Below are positions 44,956 to 53,660 of a DNA stretch of 64,000 bases, piece after piece. The position numbers were made by a program, and so were the translations under genes. The notes under the pieces were generated by a model. The model was not told the DNA's origin and ran no database searches. It saw only the letters and a list, made by a program, of their open reading frames with translations. Position 1 is the first letter of the stretch. The number at the start of each line of letters is the position of its first letter. The stretch lies in NCBI RefSeq assembly GCF_000235505.1, contig NZ_JH379028.1, positions 566,849-630,848 on the forward strand, given 5' to 3'. This DNA comes from Hungatella hathewayi WAL-18680. Its GTDB lineage: Bacteria; Bacillota; Clostridia; Lachnospirales; Lachnospiraceae.

Positions 44956-45738
44956 TTAGTTTGCAGAGATATACTTGTCAATAATCTTCTGAAGCTCACC
45001 GGAATCCTTTAACTCTGCAAGAGCGGAGTTAACCTTCTCCACCAGCTCGGTGTTGCCCTTCTTGATGGCAATTGCATACTCTTCCACGGTTAATGCTTCA
45101 TCCAGAATCTTGATGCCCTCGTTCTCGGATACGAAAACCTTGGCCGGCTCCTGGTCGATAACCACGGCGTCAATCTTGCCCTGCATCATCGCCTGAACTG
45201 CCTCAAATCCCTTGCTGTAACGCTCAACGGTGGAACCCTGCTCCTCATAGTCGGAAGCGTAGATGTCGCCGGTGGTTCCCAGCTGAACGCCGATTGCCTT
45301 GCCAGCCAGATCGTCAGGACCTGCAATCTCGCTGTCGTTCTGCACGATAATAACCTGGGATGATGTTGTGTATGGGTCAGAAAAATCTACATTCTGTAAA
45401 CGGTCCTCGTCAACGGTCATACCGGCCACGCCGATGTCTGCCTTGCCGGACTGAATCTCCGGGATGATGGAATCGAAAGCGATATCCTCCACTTCCAGGG
45501 TCATGCCCATCTTCTCAGCGATTGCTCTTGCAATCTCCACGTCGATTCCCACAATCTCGCCGCCGTCATGGTACTCATATGGCGGGAACTCCGCGTTGGT
45601 AGCCATGGTCAGGACGCCGCCTGCCGCCTCGTTGTTCGCTGCCGCTGTTGTCTCATCTGTCTTTGAACTGCCGCATGCTGTCATGGCCACTGCCATACAT
45701 GCCGCCATTGCGATTGCCATTACTTTTCTTTTCATCAT
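44956..45738 (-). CDS. Amino-acid ABC transporter substrate-binding lipoprotein
   Basis: 260 residues beginning MMKRKVMAIAMAACMAVAMTAC, a lipoprotein signal. The SBP family 3 fold is clear (NAEFPPYEYHDGGEIVGIDVE, GKADIGVAGMTVDEDR, GIQLGTTGD-like GVQLGTTGD). The ligand is a polar amino acid; the specificity is not readable. AGGAGG lies before the chosen start. Confidence 0.94.
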   Translation of the reverse strand: MMKRKVMAIAMAACMAVAMTACGSSKTDETTAAANNEAAGGVLTMATNAEFPPYEYHDGGEIVGIDVEIARAIAEKMGMTLEVEDIAFDSIIPEIQSGKADIGVAGMTVDEDRLQNVDFSDPYTTSSQVIIVQNDSEIAGPDDLAGKAIGVQLGTTGDIYASDYEEQGSTVERYSKGFEAVQAMMQGKIDAVVIDQEPAKVFVSENEGIKILDEALTVEEYAIAIKKGNTELVEKVNSALAELKDSGELQKIIDKYISAN

Positions 45739-45761
45739 AATTCTCCTCCTCATATAAACGA

Positions 45762-45827
45762 ACTAGCGGTGCATAATTATGCAACACCGCTAGTTATACA
45801 TTATAAATGATTTTTGGAATTAATCAA
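45762..45827 (-). promoter_or_regulatory. Promoter and leader hairpin of the first amino-acid ABC operon
   Basis: TTGATT (45822-45827) and TATAAT (45800-45805) with a 16-bp spacer overlap the end of the acyl-ligase gene. The leader then forms a near-perfect hairpin (45762-45793; ACTAGCGGTG/CACCGCTAGT arms) enclosing the palindrome GCATAATTATGC. The hairpin could also end upstream transcripts, and the palindrome resembles ArgR-type boxes, but both readings are guesses. Confidence 0.65.
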
Positions 45828-47319
45828 GTGTTAGATTGATTCCTCTTGATTTTTTTGAAGGCGTTTTCTCAAATTCTGTCTCTCTTACCAGCATTTGAAG
45901 TATTTTCTTAAATGGAGGCACCGAAGCGTTGTAGTCGTCCACCACATGTTGGAGGGCAGTTGTTAAATCTTTCACATGCTTTTTCTTTGCATAATCCAAA
46001 TCCGGGAATATCTCCGCCTGGATTCCACGCTCCCCGGCATAGACTAAAACTTCCTTCACCAAAGGGCTCCGGCTCAGCTGGTTTTCCAGCTCCTCCGGGG
46101 AGACATTTTCCCCGTTTGCCAGGATGATTAAGTTCTTCTTCCTTCCGGTAATGAAGACGAAACCGTCCTCATCCACATACCCCAAATCTCCGGTTTTCAG
46201 CCAGCCGTCCTCCAGCGCCTCGGCGGTCTCCTCCGGCATGTTGTAATAGCCCATCATCACGCTGGAACCGCGGACCCAGATTTCCTCGTCCACCACCTTC
46301 GCCTCGCAGTTTGGCAGCAGTTTCCCCACAGACTCCTTCTTGCAGTTCCACTCCAGATTGGTGCTGATAACCGGGGAACACTCCGTCATGCCGTAGCCCT
46401 GCAGCACGGTGATGCCGTATTCCTGAAACCGGTCCACGTACTCCGGGTCAAGGTAAGCGCCGCCGCTGCAGATGGTGTGAAGATTTCCGCCAAATGCCGC
46501 CTTCGCCACCATTTTCTTGGGAAGAAGTCCTCCGGAATCCCGCAGTTTTCCGTAGATGGATTCAATCACCATGGGCACCAGCAGGATGATTTCCGGCTTG
46601 AACAGCTTCATGTTTTTGGACACGTGCATGATGGAATCGTTGATGCAGATGGTCAGGCCGATGTACAGTCCCTTTAAAATGTCCATGGTAAAGCAGTAAG
46701 CGTGGTGGATGGGAAGCAGGGTCATGGACACGGAGCCCGCTGGTATTTTCATGTCCAGGCAGGTGGCATTGTCCGTCAGGTTTTTGTGGGTCAGCATCAC
46801 GCCCTTGCTCTTGCCGGTAGTCCCCGACGTGAAGAGAATGGCGCAGAGCTTGTCCTTGTCCGGCTTCTCCTCAAAGCTGCCCCCCTGCTCCGTCAGCAGT
46901 TTGGGCAGCTCGCTCTGCATGGAAATGATGTACTTGATGCCCTCGCAGGCCGTCCTGGCCATGTCCGCCACATCCGCCCGCAGCTCATCGTAAATCAGTA
47001 CACTCACGTCCGCCCGGTTTAGCAGCTCACAGACATCGGCGGCCGGAAGCTGCACATCCACCGGCACCACCACGCTGCCGCTGTTTGCTATGCCGAAATA
47101 GCTGATAATCCACTCATAGCTGGTGGGGCCGATGACAGCCACGTGTTTCCCCAGCATTTCCATATTTTTCAGAATGCAGCTGACGGACTCGCTGTCCCGC
47201 TTTACATCCTCGTAGGTCTTGCTGATGACTTCCTTTCTCACTTTATAGCGGAACGCGGACTGGCCTTTGTAGGTCTTCGCCCCATAATCAATGATATCTT
47301 TCATTGTCTCAACTGGCAT
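45820..47319 (-). CDS. AMP-binding acyl ligase (FadD/FAAL-like)
   Basis: 499 residues of the adenylate-forming family: A3 core LFTSGTTGKSKG, YGMTECSPV, TGDLGYVDEDG and GRKKNLIILANGENVSPEE. It resembles fatty acyl-CoA/acyl-ACP ligases more than amino-acid-selecting NRPS domains. With a free carrier protein encoded next to it, it probably activates a fatty or carboxylic acid and loads it on that carrier. Last gene of the minus-strand biosynthetic cluster; the C-terminal Lys (TPSKKSRG) is present. Confidence 0.9.
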   Translation of the reverse strand: MPVETMKDIIDYGAKTYKGQSAFRYKVRKEVISKTYEDVKRDSESVSCILKNMEMLGKHVAVIGPTSYEWIISYFGIANSGSVVVPVDVQLPAADVCELLNRADVSVLIYDELRADVADMARTACEGIKYIISMQSELPKLLTEQGGSFEEKPDKDKLCAILFTSGTTGKSKGVMLTHKNLTDNATCLDMKIPAGSVSMTLLPIHHAYCFTMDILKGLYIGLTICINDSIMHVSKNMKLFKPEIILLVPMVIESIYGKLRDSGGLLPKKMVAKAAFGGNLHTICSGGAYLDPEYVDRFQEYGITVLQGYGMTECSPVISTNLEWNCKKESVGKLLPNCEAKVVDEEIWVRGSSVMMGYYNMPEETAEALEDGWLKTGDLGYVDEDGFVFITGRKKNLIILANGENVSPEELENQLSRSPLVKEVLVYAGERGIQAEIFPDLDYAKKKHVKDLTTALQHVVDDYNASVPPFKKILQMLVRETEFEKTPSKKSRGINLTLD

Positions 47320-47341
47320 ATCGATTCCTCCCCATTCTATG

Positions 47342-47569
47342 TTAATCCTGAAGCGCCTCTATGTAGGCGGCGGCTTCGCCGACGGTTTTCACATTTACCA
47401 CTTCCCGCTCCTCCACTTCGATGTCGAAGGTCTCCTCAATCTCGCCAATCATGGCCATAAAGTCGTAGGAATTGAAACCCAAATCCTCCATAAACCGGGA
47501 TTCCTCCGTGATGGAATTCAAGTCCACATCCACATATTCCACAATGATTTCCTTTAATTTCTCTATCAT
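47342..47569 (-). CDS. Stand-alone acyl/peptidyl carrier protein
   Basis: 75 residues, four-helix acyl-carrier fold with the phosphopantetheine Ser34 in DLGFNSYDF. Its acidic helix II (MAMIGEIEETFDI) suits docking to partner enzymes. The neighbouring 4'-phosphopantetheinyl transferase would activate it and the acyl ligase would load it. Confidence 0.92.
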   Translation of the reverse strand: MIEKLKEIIVEYVDVDLNSITEESRFMEDLGFNSYDFMAMIGEIEETFDIEVEEREVVNVKTVGEAAAYIEALQD

Positions 47570-47613
47570 AATTCTCTCCTTCTATGTATGTTCTATCGGT
47601 TCCGGTATCTCTT

Positions 47614-49017
47614 CTATATTTCCTCTATAATCGTCCCCACCGCGACCTCCGGTACTCGGACGCCGCAGAACAGAATCCGGCAGAGATAATAGTAAATGGA
47701 CTCCAGTTTCTCCGGTGTCACCACACCGGTCTGATACTCAAAGCTGAAATCCAGCCCGTTATCCGACGCCCGGTGCATCACAGTCAGATACAGGGTGTGG
47801 GCCGCGACTCCGTTGGTGTAGCGCTCCGTCTGGTACCGGATGTCCCCCAGACGCTCCAGCCCGTCGGTCTTCAGGCTCATGGGCTGGTAAGTCAGGCTCA
47901 GCGCCTCATAGGTCTGCCCGTTTTTCAACCCGTAATGCTGCTGGCGGAAGCCATAGTAATCCACCGGGTTATAGTTGGCATGGCGGAAATACTGGTTCTG
48001 CTCATCCCGGATTTTCAGAACGCCCTCCAAGAAGGTGTCCTCTCTCGGCACCGTGGTGCGGAAGGGGAAGCAGTGGATGCGGGAGCCGCCGCACTTCTTC
48101 TCCGACAATGTGGCCCGTCTGGCTATCGTCGTGGTGATGGAAATGTCGTCCTCATGATTTTCCTTCTGCAAATAGGTGCGAAGGCCCATCATCAGCAGGC
48201 AGACCATGGACACCCGGTTCTTCTCACAGAAGTCCAGCAGCTCCATGGATGGCTCCGCTTCCAGATGAAAGGTGGTGATATTGGCCTCCACATTGTCGGA
48301 GGTGTTGGTGGCCGCCCGCAGCTTTGGATTCTTCAGGGCCTTTCGCTCCGCCTTCAATTTCTCCATCCCGAAGATATCCGCAAATACCGGCTCCGAGGCG
48401 GCAATCCGTTTTTCAAAGAATTCCCTATCCCGCTTCTGGCTGTCGGAGCCAGCCTCGTAGGCCAAATCCTTCTCCAGCTGTTTGATATAGGAAGCCATGG
48501 GCTTCGGCTCGTCGATTCCTTCATATTTCATGTGGCAGTAGAGCTCGATGACGTCCTTTAAAAATACAATCAGGGACTGGGCGTCCATGGTCAAATGGTC
48601 CACCAGCAGGTACACGCCCTGGAAGCCATCCGGCATTTTTATCATCACCACCCGGTTTCTGGGGCAGTCGTAAGTGTCGAAAGGCGTCTGGGTCCACTCC
48701 TCCAGCTTCTCCCTGGCGTGGCATTCCTGCCAGCCAGTGAAATCAAAATGCTCGATGTCCCGCTCTTCCCTGTCCGCCACGTACTGGTAGACATTGCCCT
48801 CCTTGTCCTCGGTAAACCGAAGGCGCATGGACTCACAGCGGTCATATGCCTGGTAGATGGCCTCCTTCAGCAGGTTCCAGTCCAAATCCTGTTCGATGGT
48901 CAGGCTGCTTCCAATGTTCAGCACCTGCTTCTTGGGGCAGTATTTCAGACAATAGTAGTGCAGCTTCTGCGCCGCCGTCAGGGGATATACCTGATAGCCG
49001 TTTCTCGTCTTCCTCAT
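47614..49017 (-). CDS. Condensation-domain (NRPS-like) acyltransferase, stand-alone
   Basis: 467 residues matching one NRPS condensation domain (TAAQKLHYY at the N-terminus, DFSFEYQTGVVTPE near the end). The active-site HHxxxDG is here D140-H141-LTM-D145-A146: the catalytic second His and the Asp are kept, the first His and the Gly are changed. Such free-standing C domains couple a carrier-bound acyl group to an amine or alcohol. There is no adenylation domain for an amino acid in the cluster, so the acceptor may be a free small molecule. Confidence 0.82.
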   Translation of the reverse strand: MRKTRNGYQVYPLTAAQKLHYYCLKYCPKKQVLNIGSSLTIEQDLDWNLLKEAIYQAYDRCESMRLRFTEDKEGNVYQYVADREERDIEHFDFTGWQECHAREKLEEWTQTPFDTYDCPRNRVVMIKMPDGFQGVYLLVDHLTMDAQSLIVFLKDVIELYCHMKYEGIDEPKPMASYIKQLEKDLAYEAGSDSQKRDREFFEKRIAASEPVFADIFGMEKLKAERKALKNPKLRAATNTSDNVEANITTFHLEAEPSMELLDFCEKNRVSMVCLLMMGLRTYLQKENHEDDISITTTIARRATLSEKKCGGSRIHCFPFRTTVPREDTFLEGVLKIRDEQNQYFRHANYNPVDYYGFRQQHYGLKNGQTYEALSLTYQPMSLKTDGLERLGDIRYQTERYTNGVAAHTLYLTVMHRASDNGLDFSFEYQTGVVTPEKLESIYYYLCRILFCGVRVPEVAVGTIIEEI

Positions 49018-49021
49018 GGTG

Positions 49022-49972
49022 TCAGTCCTCCTTCTTTTCCAGTTCGTTTAGGAACTTTTTCAATGCGCCCTCATATGCCTCGGTATCTTTGTGGTAGGCT
49101 TCCGCGTGAGCCGCCCCCTCGATAATCAGGATGCTCTTTCCCGACGCGCAGGCGTCATATAACTCATGGCACATCCGGCTTGGCACGAACGTATCCGCAT
49201 CCCCATGGATAAACAGAATGGGGACTTTGGCCTTTCTCACTTCCTCCACGGCATTGCACTCCGCCAGCCCGTAGCCAGCCTTCTCTCTCGCCATCCGGTC
49301 CGATATCTGCATGATGGGAAATGCCGGCATGTGGTACATGTTGTGAAGCACTGAGGTAAAGACGTCCCAGGCGGAAGTAAATCCGCAGTCGGACACGATT
49401 CCCTTTACCTGGGGCGGCAGGGATAAGCCGCTGCTCATCAGCACGGTGGCCCCGCCCATGGACATTCCATGGAGGATGAACTCCTGCTCTGTCCCAAACC
49501 TTGCCAGAAGATAATCCAGCCAGGTCAACACATCGTACCGGTCCAGACATCCAAATCCTATGTAAATTCCCTCGCTTCTGCCATGTGCCCGCTCGTCCAC
49601 CAGCAGGACATTGTACCCCTGCTCCAGATAGAATTTCGCGATGCAGGGAAAATCATTCCGCCCCTCGCTGGTGTAGCCGTGAAAACACAGCACAGTGCGC
49701 CTGGCCCCAGCCGCCGGATAATAACTCCCCACCAGCTTCAGCCCATCCCCGGACACCACGGACACATCCTCACACTCCCGCGCCTCCAGCCATTCCCGGC
49801 AGGCGCGGATATTGGGAATATAATCATCCCAGTTGGTCCCCGCCATCTTCGTGGTGCGCTCCCGTTTTGCATTGTTCCTCAGCACCGTTCTGTTAAAAAA
49901 ATAACGGGCAATGCCGTACTCCGACACGGCGCCAATCACTCCCAGCCCCAGAATCCATTTCCATAATCCCAT
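49022..49972 (-). CDS. Alpha/beta hydrolase with N-terminal membrane anchor
   Basis: 316 residues from ATG 49972 (AGGAGG six bases before). A membrane helix (about residues 4-25), then an alpha/beta hydrolase with oxyanion HGYTSEG, nucleophile GMSMGGA, acid GDADTFV and base His in GAAHAEAY. Family members include peptidases and thioesterases. In this cluster it may release or trim the acylated product at the membrane. The start follows the SCP2 gene stop by 16 bases. Confidence 0.87.
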   Translation of the reverse strand: MGLWKWILGLGVIGAVSEYGIARYFFNRTVLRNNAKRERTTKMAGTNWDDYIPNIRACREWLEARECEDVSVVSGDGLKLVGSYYPAAGARRTVLCFHGYTSEGRNDFPCIAKFYLEQGYNVLLVDERAHGRSEGIYIGFGCLDRYDVLTWLDYLLARFGTEQEFILHGMSMGGATVLMSSGLSLPPQVKGIVSDCGFTSAWDVFTSVLHNMYHMPAFPIMQISDRMAREKAGYGLAECNAVEEVRKAKVPILFIHGDADTFVPSRMCHELYDACASGKSILIIEGAAHAEAYHKDTEAYEGALKKFLNELEKKED

Positions 49973-49988
49973 CCGGTTCCTCCTGTTT

Positions 49989-50321
49989 TTATTCCTCTGC
50001 ATTTCTAATCATATCTTTAATCTTCAATGCCTTCTCAATACTCCCATCCACCTTCAGCTTCCCAAGGGTAAACGCCATCACCGGGTCCAGTTTTCCCTCC
50101 GCAATCTTGAACAGCACCTCCGCCGTGCAGGTAAACACCGCATCCCTGTCGTAATACTCATATGGCTCCACGGACAGCACGCCGTCCTTCACCTCCGCGT
50201 AGAAAATGCCTTCGCCCTCGCCAACAATATCAAACTGAAACGCCAGCTTCTCCTGAATCCCGCTCACATCCGATTTCATAAAAATATTCTTTGCCTTCTC
50301 AAAAATCTCCTGGTATGTCAT
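49989..50321 (-). CDS. SCP2 sterol-binding-domain protein
   Basis: 110 residues from ATG 50321 (AAGGAGAG upstream). Reads as a single SCP2 fold (FDIVGEGEGIFYAEVKDG, then LDPVMAFTLGKLKVDGSIEKALKIKDMI), a family that binds fatty acyl or other lipids. It overlaps the end of the phosphopantetheinyl transferase gene by 23 bases. A lipid-carrier role in the cluster is inferred and supports a lipid-type product. Confidence 0.85.
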   Translation of the reverse strand: MTYQEIFEKAKNIFMKSDVSGIQEKLAFQFDIVGEGEGIFYAEVKDGVLSVEPYEYYDRDAVFTCTAEVLFKIAEGKLDPVMAFTLGKLKVDGSIEKALKIKDMIRNAEE

Positions 50322-50907
50322 CACTCGTTCTCTCCTTTTCCTCCTCGTCCCCGTCCGAATCTCTGGCCGTACACACGGCAATCAGATACTTCCCCCAGAG
50401 ACATTTCTGATAAAATACATACTCCTCGCTGCTGCTCTCCACATTCCCGTCCGCCTTCCAGGAAAATGATATCTCCCTCATGGAAGCCGCCAGACCGGTT
50501 CCCCTGGCCTTCAGATAACTCTCCTTCAAGGTCCAGTAGCGGAAAAACAATTCCGGCGTCATCTCCCGGCCTCCCAGCGAGGCCAGTTCCTCCTCCGTCA
50601 GCACCTTTTTCACCAGCCGCTCTGAAAATGGCCGTATCACCTCCACATCCAGACCAACCGTCCGGTTATGTAAGGCACAGGCAGCCAGGCCGTCGCAGTG
50701 GCTGATATTGAACTGAATCTCCGGACGCTCCTCCAGATAGGGTTTTCCATATCTTCCTGTTTTTACGGTTAATTGGGACAAAAAAAGAGCATATTCTCTT
50801 TGTAACCCCATGTTAAGCAGTGTTCTTCCAAGTATATGCTCCCGTTGTCTTCTGTTTTGCTGTCCCAGCTGTTGTCCCTCTCCGGCATAAGCAGTCAGAT
50901 AAATCAT
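50299..50907 (-). CDS. 4'-phosphopantetheinyl transferase (Sfp-like)
   Basis: 202 residues from ATG 50907 (AAGGAGAGG eleven bases before). Motifs of the Sfp family: FNISHCDG, VGLDVEVIRPF (metal-binding Asp/Glu) and FFRYWTLKESYLKARG. It transfers phosphopantetheine from CoA to the Ser of carrier proteins, here most likely the 75-residue carrier in the same operon. First gene of the cluster, directly downstream of the operator region. Confidence 0.93.
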   Translation of the reverse strand: MIYLTAYAGEGQQLGQQNRRQREHILGRTLLNMGLQREYALFLSQLTVKTGRYGKPYLEERPEIQFNISHCDGLAACALHNRTVGLDVEVIRPFSERLVKKVLTEEELASLGGREMTPELFFRYWTLKESYLKARGTGLAASMREISFSWKADGNVESSSEEYVFYQKCLWGKYLIAVCTARDSDGDEEEKERTSDDIPGDF

Positions 50908-50948
50908 GGCTTTTTCGTCCTCTCCTTCGGCATTCCAGAAACCGACGC

Positions 50949-51013
50949 TTTTCGACCATCGGTCGAAAACCATCATACGCATAAGATATCACGTTTTCGA
51001 CCGCCAGTCAAGT
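50949..51013 (-). promoter_or_regulatory. Promoter of the acyl/condensation cluster with two TetR-type operators
   Basis: A perfect 9+3+9 palindrome TTTTCGACC-ATC-GGTCGAAAA (50949-50969) and a second TTTTCGACC half-site with a poorer partner (50994-51014), 45 bases apart. A minus-strand promoter (TTGACT at about 51006-51011, 17-bp spacer, TATCTT at about 50983-50988) overlaps the second site and the first lies just after the start. The divergent TetR gene is the obvious repressor. Confidence 0.85.
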
Positions 51014-51104
51014 ATGGTTTTTCCCCTCCATTTCTGCTATACTTATCTGTATTCATAATTTATAGCGAAAAACAACAGGCAGCAAATGATGGGGGTAATA
51101 ACGA

Positions 51105-51716
51105 ATGCAGGAGAAAACAAAACGCGACATGATACTGGACGCCATGCAGGAGCTGATGAACGAGTCCTCCGGCAACGCCATATCCGTCAGCGACATCGCC
51201 AGAAAGGCGGGAATTGGGAAGGGAAGTATTTATTATTACTTTCCGTCCAAAAATGATATTATGGAGGCCGTGATTGAGCGTTCCTATTCCATGGCCATAG
51301 AAAAAAGCAAAGAACTGGCAACCACAGCCAATATCTCTGCTTTCAAAAAAATGGAAATCATCTTCCGGGCCTGTATTGAGGCTTCCTCGGAGTTGAAGCG
51401 TCAGGAGGAGTGCAGCAGCTTTATGGAACTGCAGCAGAGCGCCCTGACCCACCAGAAATTTATCAGTTTTTTGATTAAGAATTTGAAACCGATTCTCTCG
51501 GATATCATCCTCCAGGGAATGGAGGAGGGAAGTCTGACCTGTGAGTATCCCCAGGAGATAGCGGAAATCGTCCTGATTATTCTGACCGTGAAGCTGGACA
51601 ACCATCTAAGCCCCGCCTCCGCGGAGGAGATTCAGAACCTGCTTCGGGCCTTTTCCTGGATGCAGGCAAAGAGCATGGAGATTGCCCCGGAGAATCTGGA
51701 ATTTCTGCGGATTTAG
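51105..51716 (+). CDS. TetR/AcrR family regulator of the acyl/condensation cluster
   Basis: 203 residues with an N-terminal HTH (NAISVSDIARKAGIGKGSIYYYFPSKNDIMEAV) and a helical ligand domain. It faces away from the biosynthetic operon across about 200 bases that contain matching palindromes, so it probably represses that operon and perhaps itself. The ligand may be an acyl compound or the product; not readable. Confidence 0.92.
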   Translation: MQEKTKRDMILDAMQELMNESSGNAISVSDIARKAGIGKGSIYYYFPSKNDIMEAVIERSYSMAIEKSKELATTANISAFKKMEIIFRACIEASSELKRQEECSSFMELQQSALTHQKFISFLIKNLKPILSDIILQGMEEGSLTCEYPQEIAEIVLIILTVKLDNHLSPASAEEIQNLLRAFSWMQAKSMEIAPENLEFLRI

Positions 51717-51758
51717 ACAGATATCCGCCAACCGGAACGAGAAAGGAGGAATCCGCCG

Positions 51759-52628
51759 ATGAAAAACTGGCTTTTGAAAACCGCCTGGCCCATGGTACCG
51801 CCGGTGCCATACTCGGCCTTTCACGTGGTGTTTGCCATTACGGGGATTCTCTGCGCTGTCCTCCTGGCCTGGAGCCTGCGGGGCTTAAACCGGCGCTCCT
51901 ACTACCGCATTCTCTTTCTGTGCGGCCTGGTACTGGCCCTCAGCGAGCTGTACAAACAGCTGTTTATCTATTACATCGTCGGTCAGGGACGCTACGACTG
52001 GTGGTATTTTCCCTTCCAGCTCTGCAGCCTTCCCATGTATCTCTGCCTCCTCATTCCCCTCTTCCGTGGAAATGCATTCGGCAGGATACTCACCACCTTC
52101 GTCCAGGATTTCGGCCTCTTAGGCGGCGTCATGGCCCTGCTTGAGCCATCCGGCCTTCTTCACCCCTACTGGACCCTGACTCTTCACGGACTATCGTGGC
52201 ACATCATGCTGGTTTTTATCAGCCTGTTCATCACCTTCGCCCAAAGCACGGACGCGGACGCCGCCGCAGACGGCCATGCCTCTGCCACGCCGGCCCCCAA
52301 TCGTCACATTTCTGCCCCACCGGAAACCGCCACGGCCGCAGCTTCCTCTGCCCACAGCCTGACCGCCTATCTGCAGATGCTCCCGCTGTTCGCCATCTTC
52401 TGCCTCATCGCCACCGCCATCAACACCATGACCCACGGCGCCGCCGACATGTTCTACATCTCGCCCTACTACCCGGTGACCCAGGTCGTGTTTGACAAAA
52501 TTTCCATCCTGTACGGAACCGGCGCCGGCATTTTCATCTATCTGCTCAGCATCTGTCTCGGCGGCTTTCTCTGCCATATGGGACTTGGATATCTCCAATT
52601 CCTGGCACAGAAGCATAAAAAATCATGA
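51759..52628 (+). CDS. YwaF-family integral membrane protein
   Basis: 289 residues with about seven membrane helices and the family signature YDWWYFPFQLCSLPMYLCL plus HGLSWHIML. An unusual Ala/Pro/Thr-rich loop (about 165-200) interrupts the last third. Function unknown; related proteins (TIGR02206) include the TMEM164 acyltransferase-like group. It follows the TetR gene by 42 bases, so it may take part in the lipid-type pathway. Confidence 0.8.
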   Translation: MKNWLLKTAWPMVPPVPYSAFHVVFAITGILCAVLLAWSLRGLNRRSYYRILFLCGLVLALSELYKQLFIYYIVGQGRYDWWYFPFQLCSLPMYLCLLIPLFRGNAFGRILTTFVQDFGLLGGVMALLEPSGLLHPYWTLTLHGLSWHIMLVFISLFITFAQSTDADAAADGHASATPAPNRHISAPPETATAAASSAHSLTAYLQMLPLFAIFCLIATAINTMTHGAADMFYISPYYPVTQVVFDKISILYGTGAGIFIYLLSICLGGFLCHMGLGYLQFLAQKHKKS

Positions 52629-52630
52629 GC

Positions 52631-53518
52631 CTACGTCATTTCCCCGCGGCGGTATTCCCGCGGAGTACAGCCATAGCTTCTGGAAAACAGCCTGGAATAG
52701 TAGCTCAAATGATTAAATCCGCATTCCAGCGCAATATCCGAGACCGTCATGGAAGTATACTTCAGCAAATCCGCACTGATATGCAGCCGGTAACTGTTCA
52801 GGTAATCAATCGGCGACTGCTCTAACTGCGCCTTAAATATCTTACAGCATTTACTCTTACAGACATTCCCCTCATTCGCAATATTCTGAAGCGAAAGCTC
52901 CTCCCGGAAATGCAGACGGATAAACGAAACCATCCGCCGCAGCGCCGTGACATCCGCGGACGGCTCCCGTTCCGGACTTCCCGTCATCTGCCCGGTCATG
53001 TCACTGACCAAATGCCACAGCGAATACAGCGCGCCAATCACCTCCATCTCGTAGCAGGAAGCCTGCTGCTCCTTCATCTCCCATATATTTAAAATCCGCT
53101 TTACGATGTCCCCCTGCCCCTGCCGATTCAGGCAGAGATAGGAAGTCCTCCTCTCCTCCAAAACCGGCTCCACATATCTCTGAAACACCTTTTGGCAGGA
53201 GGCCAGCAGGGACGGGTGGAACAACAGGCAGATAAAGCTGCAGTTTTCATTCCGGGCCGCATAGCCGTAATGCATAACCCTGGAGTTAACGAAAATCCCC
53301 TCTCCCCTGCCCAATTCCACATGCTCGCCGTTCACGTAATAGTTCATTTCCCCGTCCAGCAAAAAAATGAATTCCACATCTTCATGCCAATGGCAGGGCG
53401 CTCTTCTGCCCGGATAGTCAAACAGGTTCCCCTTTCGGATATAGAGGGGGATTCCGGGCGTGTCATAGTGGATGATTTCATACTGGTCCGGCATGGTGTC
53501 AATCTGAAGTTTTGCCAT
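52631..53518 (-). CDS. AraC family transcriptional regulator
   Basis: 295 residues. An N-terminal cupin-like sensor (CHWHEDVEFIFLLDGEMNYYVNG) and a C-terminal pair of AraC helix-turn-helix motifs (LSLQNIANEGNVCKSKCCKIFK, VSDIALECGFNHLSYYSRLFSRSYGCTPREYR). Probably responds to a sugar or a small metabolite. Convergent with the YwaF-family gene (two bases apart) and divergent from a MATE exporter that it may control. Confidence 0.93.
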   Translation of the reverse strand: MAKLQIDTMPDQYEIIHYDTPGIPLYIRKGNLFDYPGRRAPCHWHEDVEFIFLLDGEMNYYVNGEHVELGRGEGIFVNSRVMHYGYAARNENCSFICLLFHPSLLASCQKVFQRYVEPVLEERRTSYLCLNRQGQGDIVKRILNIWEMKEQQASCYEMEVIGALYSLWHLVSDMTGQMTGSPEREPSADVTALRRMVSFIRLHFREELSLQNIANEGNVCKSKCCKIFKAQLEQSPIDYLNSYRLHISADLLKYTSMTVSDIALECGFNHLSYYSRLFSRSYGCTPREYRRGEMT

Positions 53519-53660
53519 ATCGGCTGCTCCTTTCCGGGCGGATACCGCCTGCTTCCTTCAACAGGCCGAATACGATTGTGATAATATTTAAACCATATTG
53601 TGCTAGAATTCTGAGCTTATGTATATTATTATAACATTTGAGAGGAATCGGTGTCAAAAG

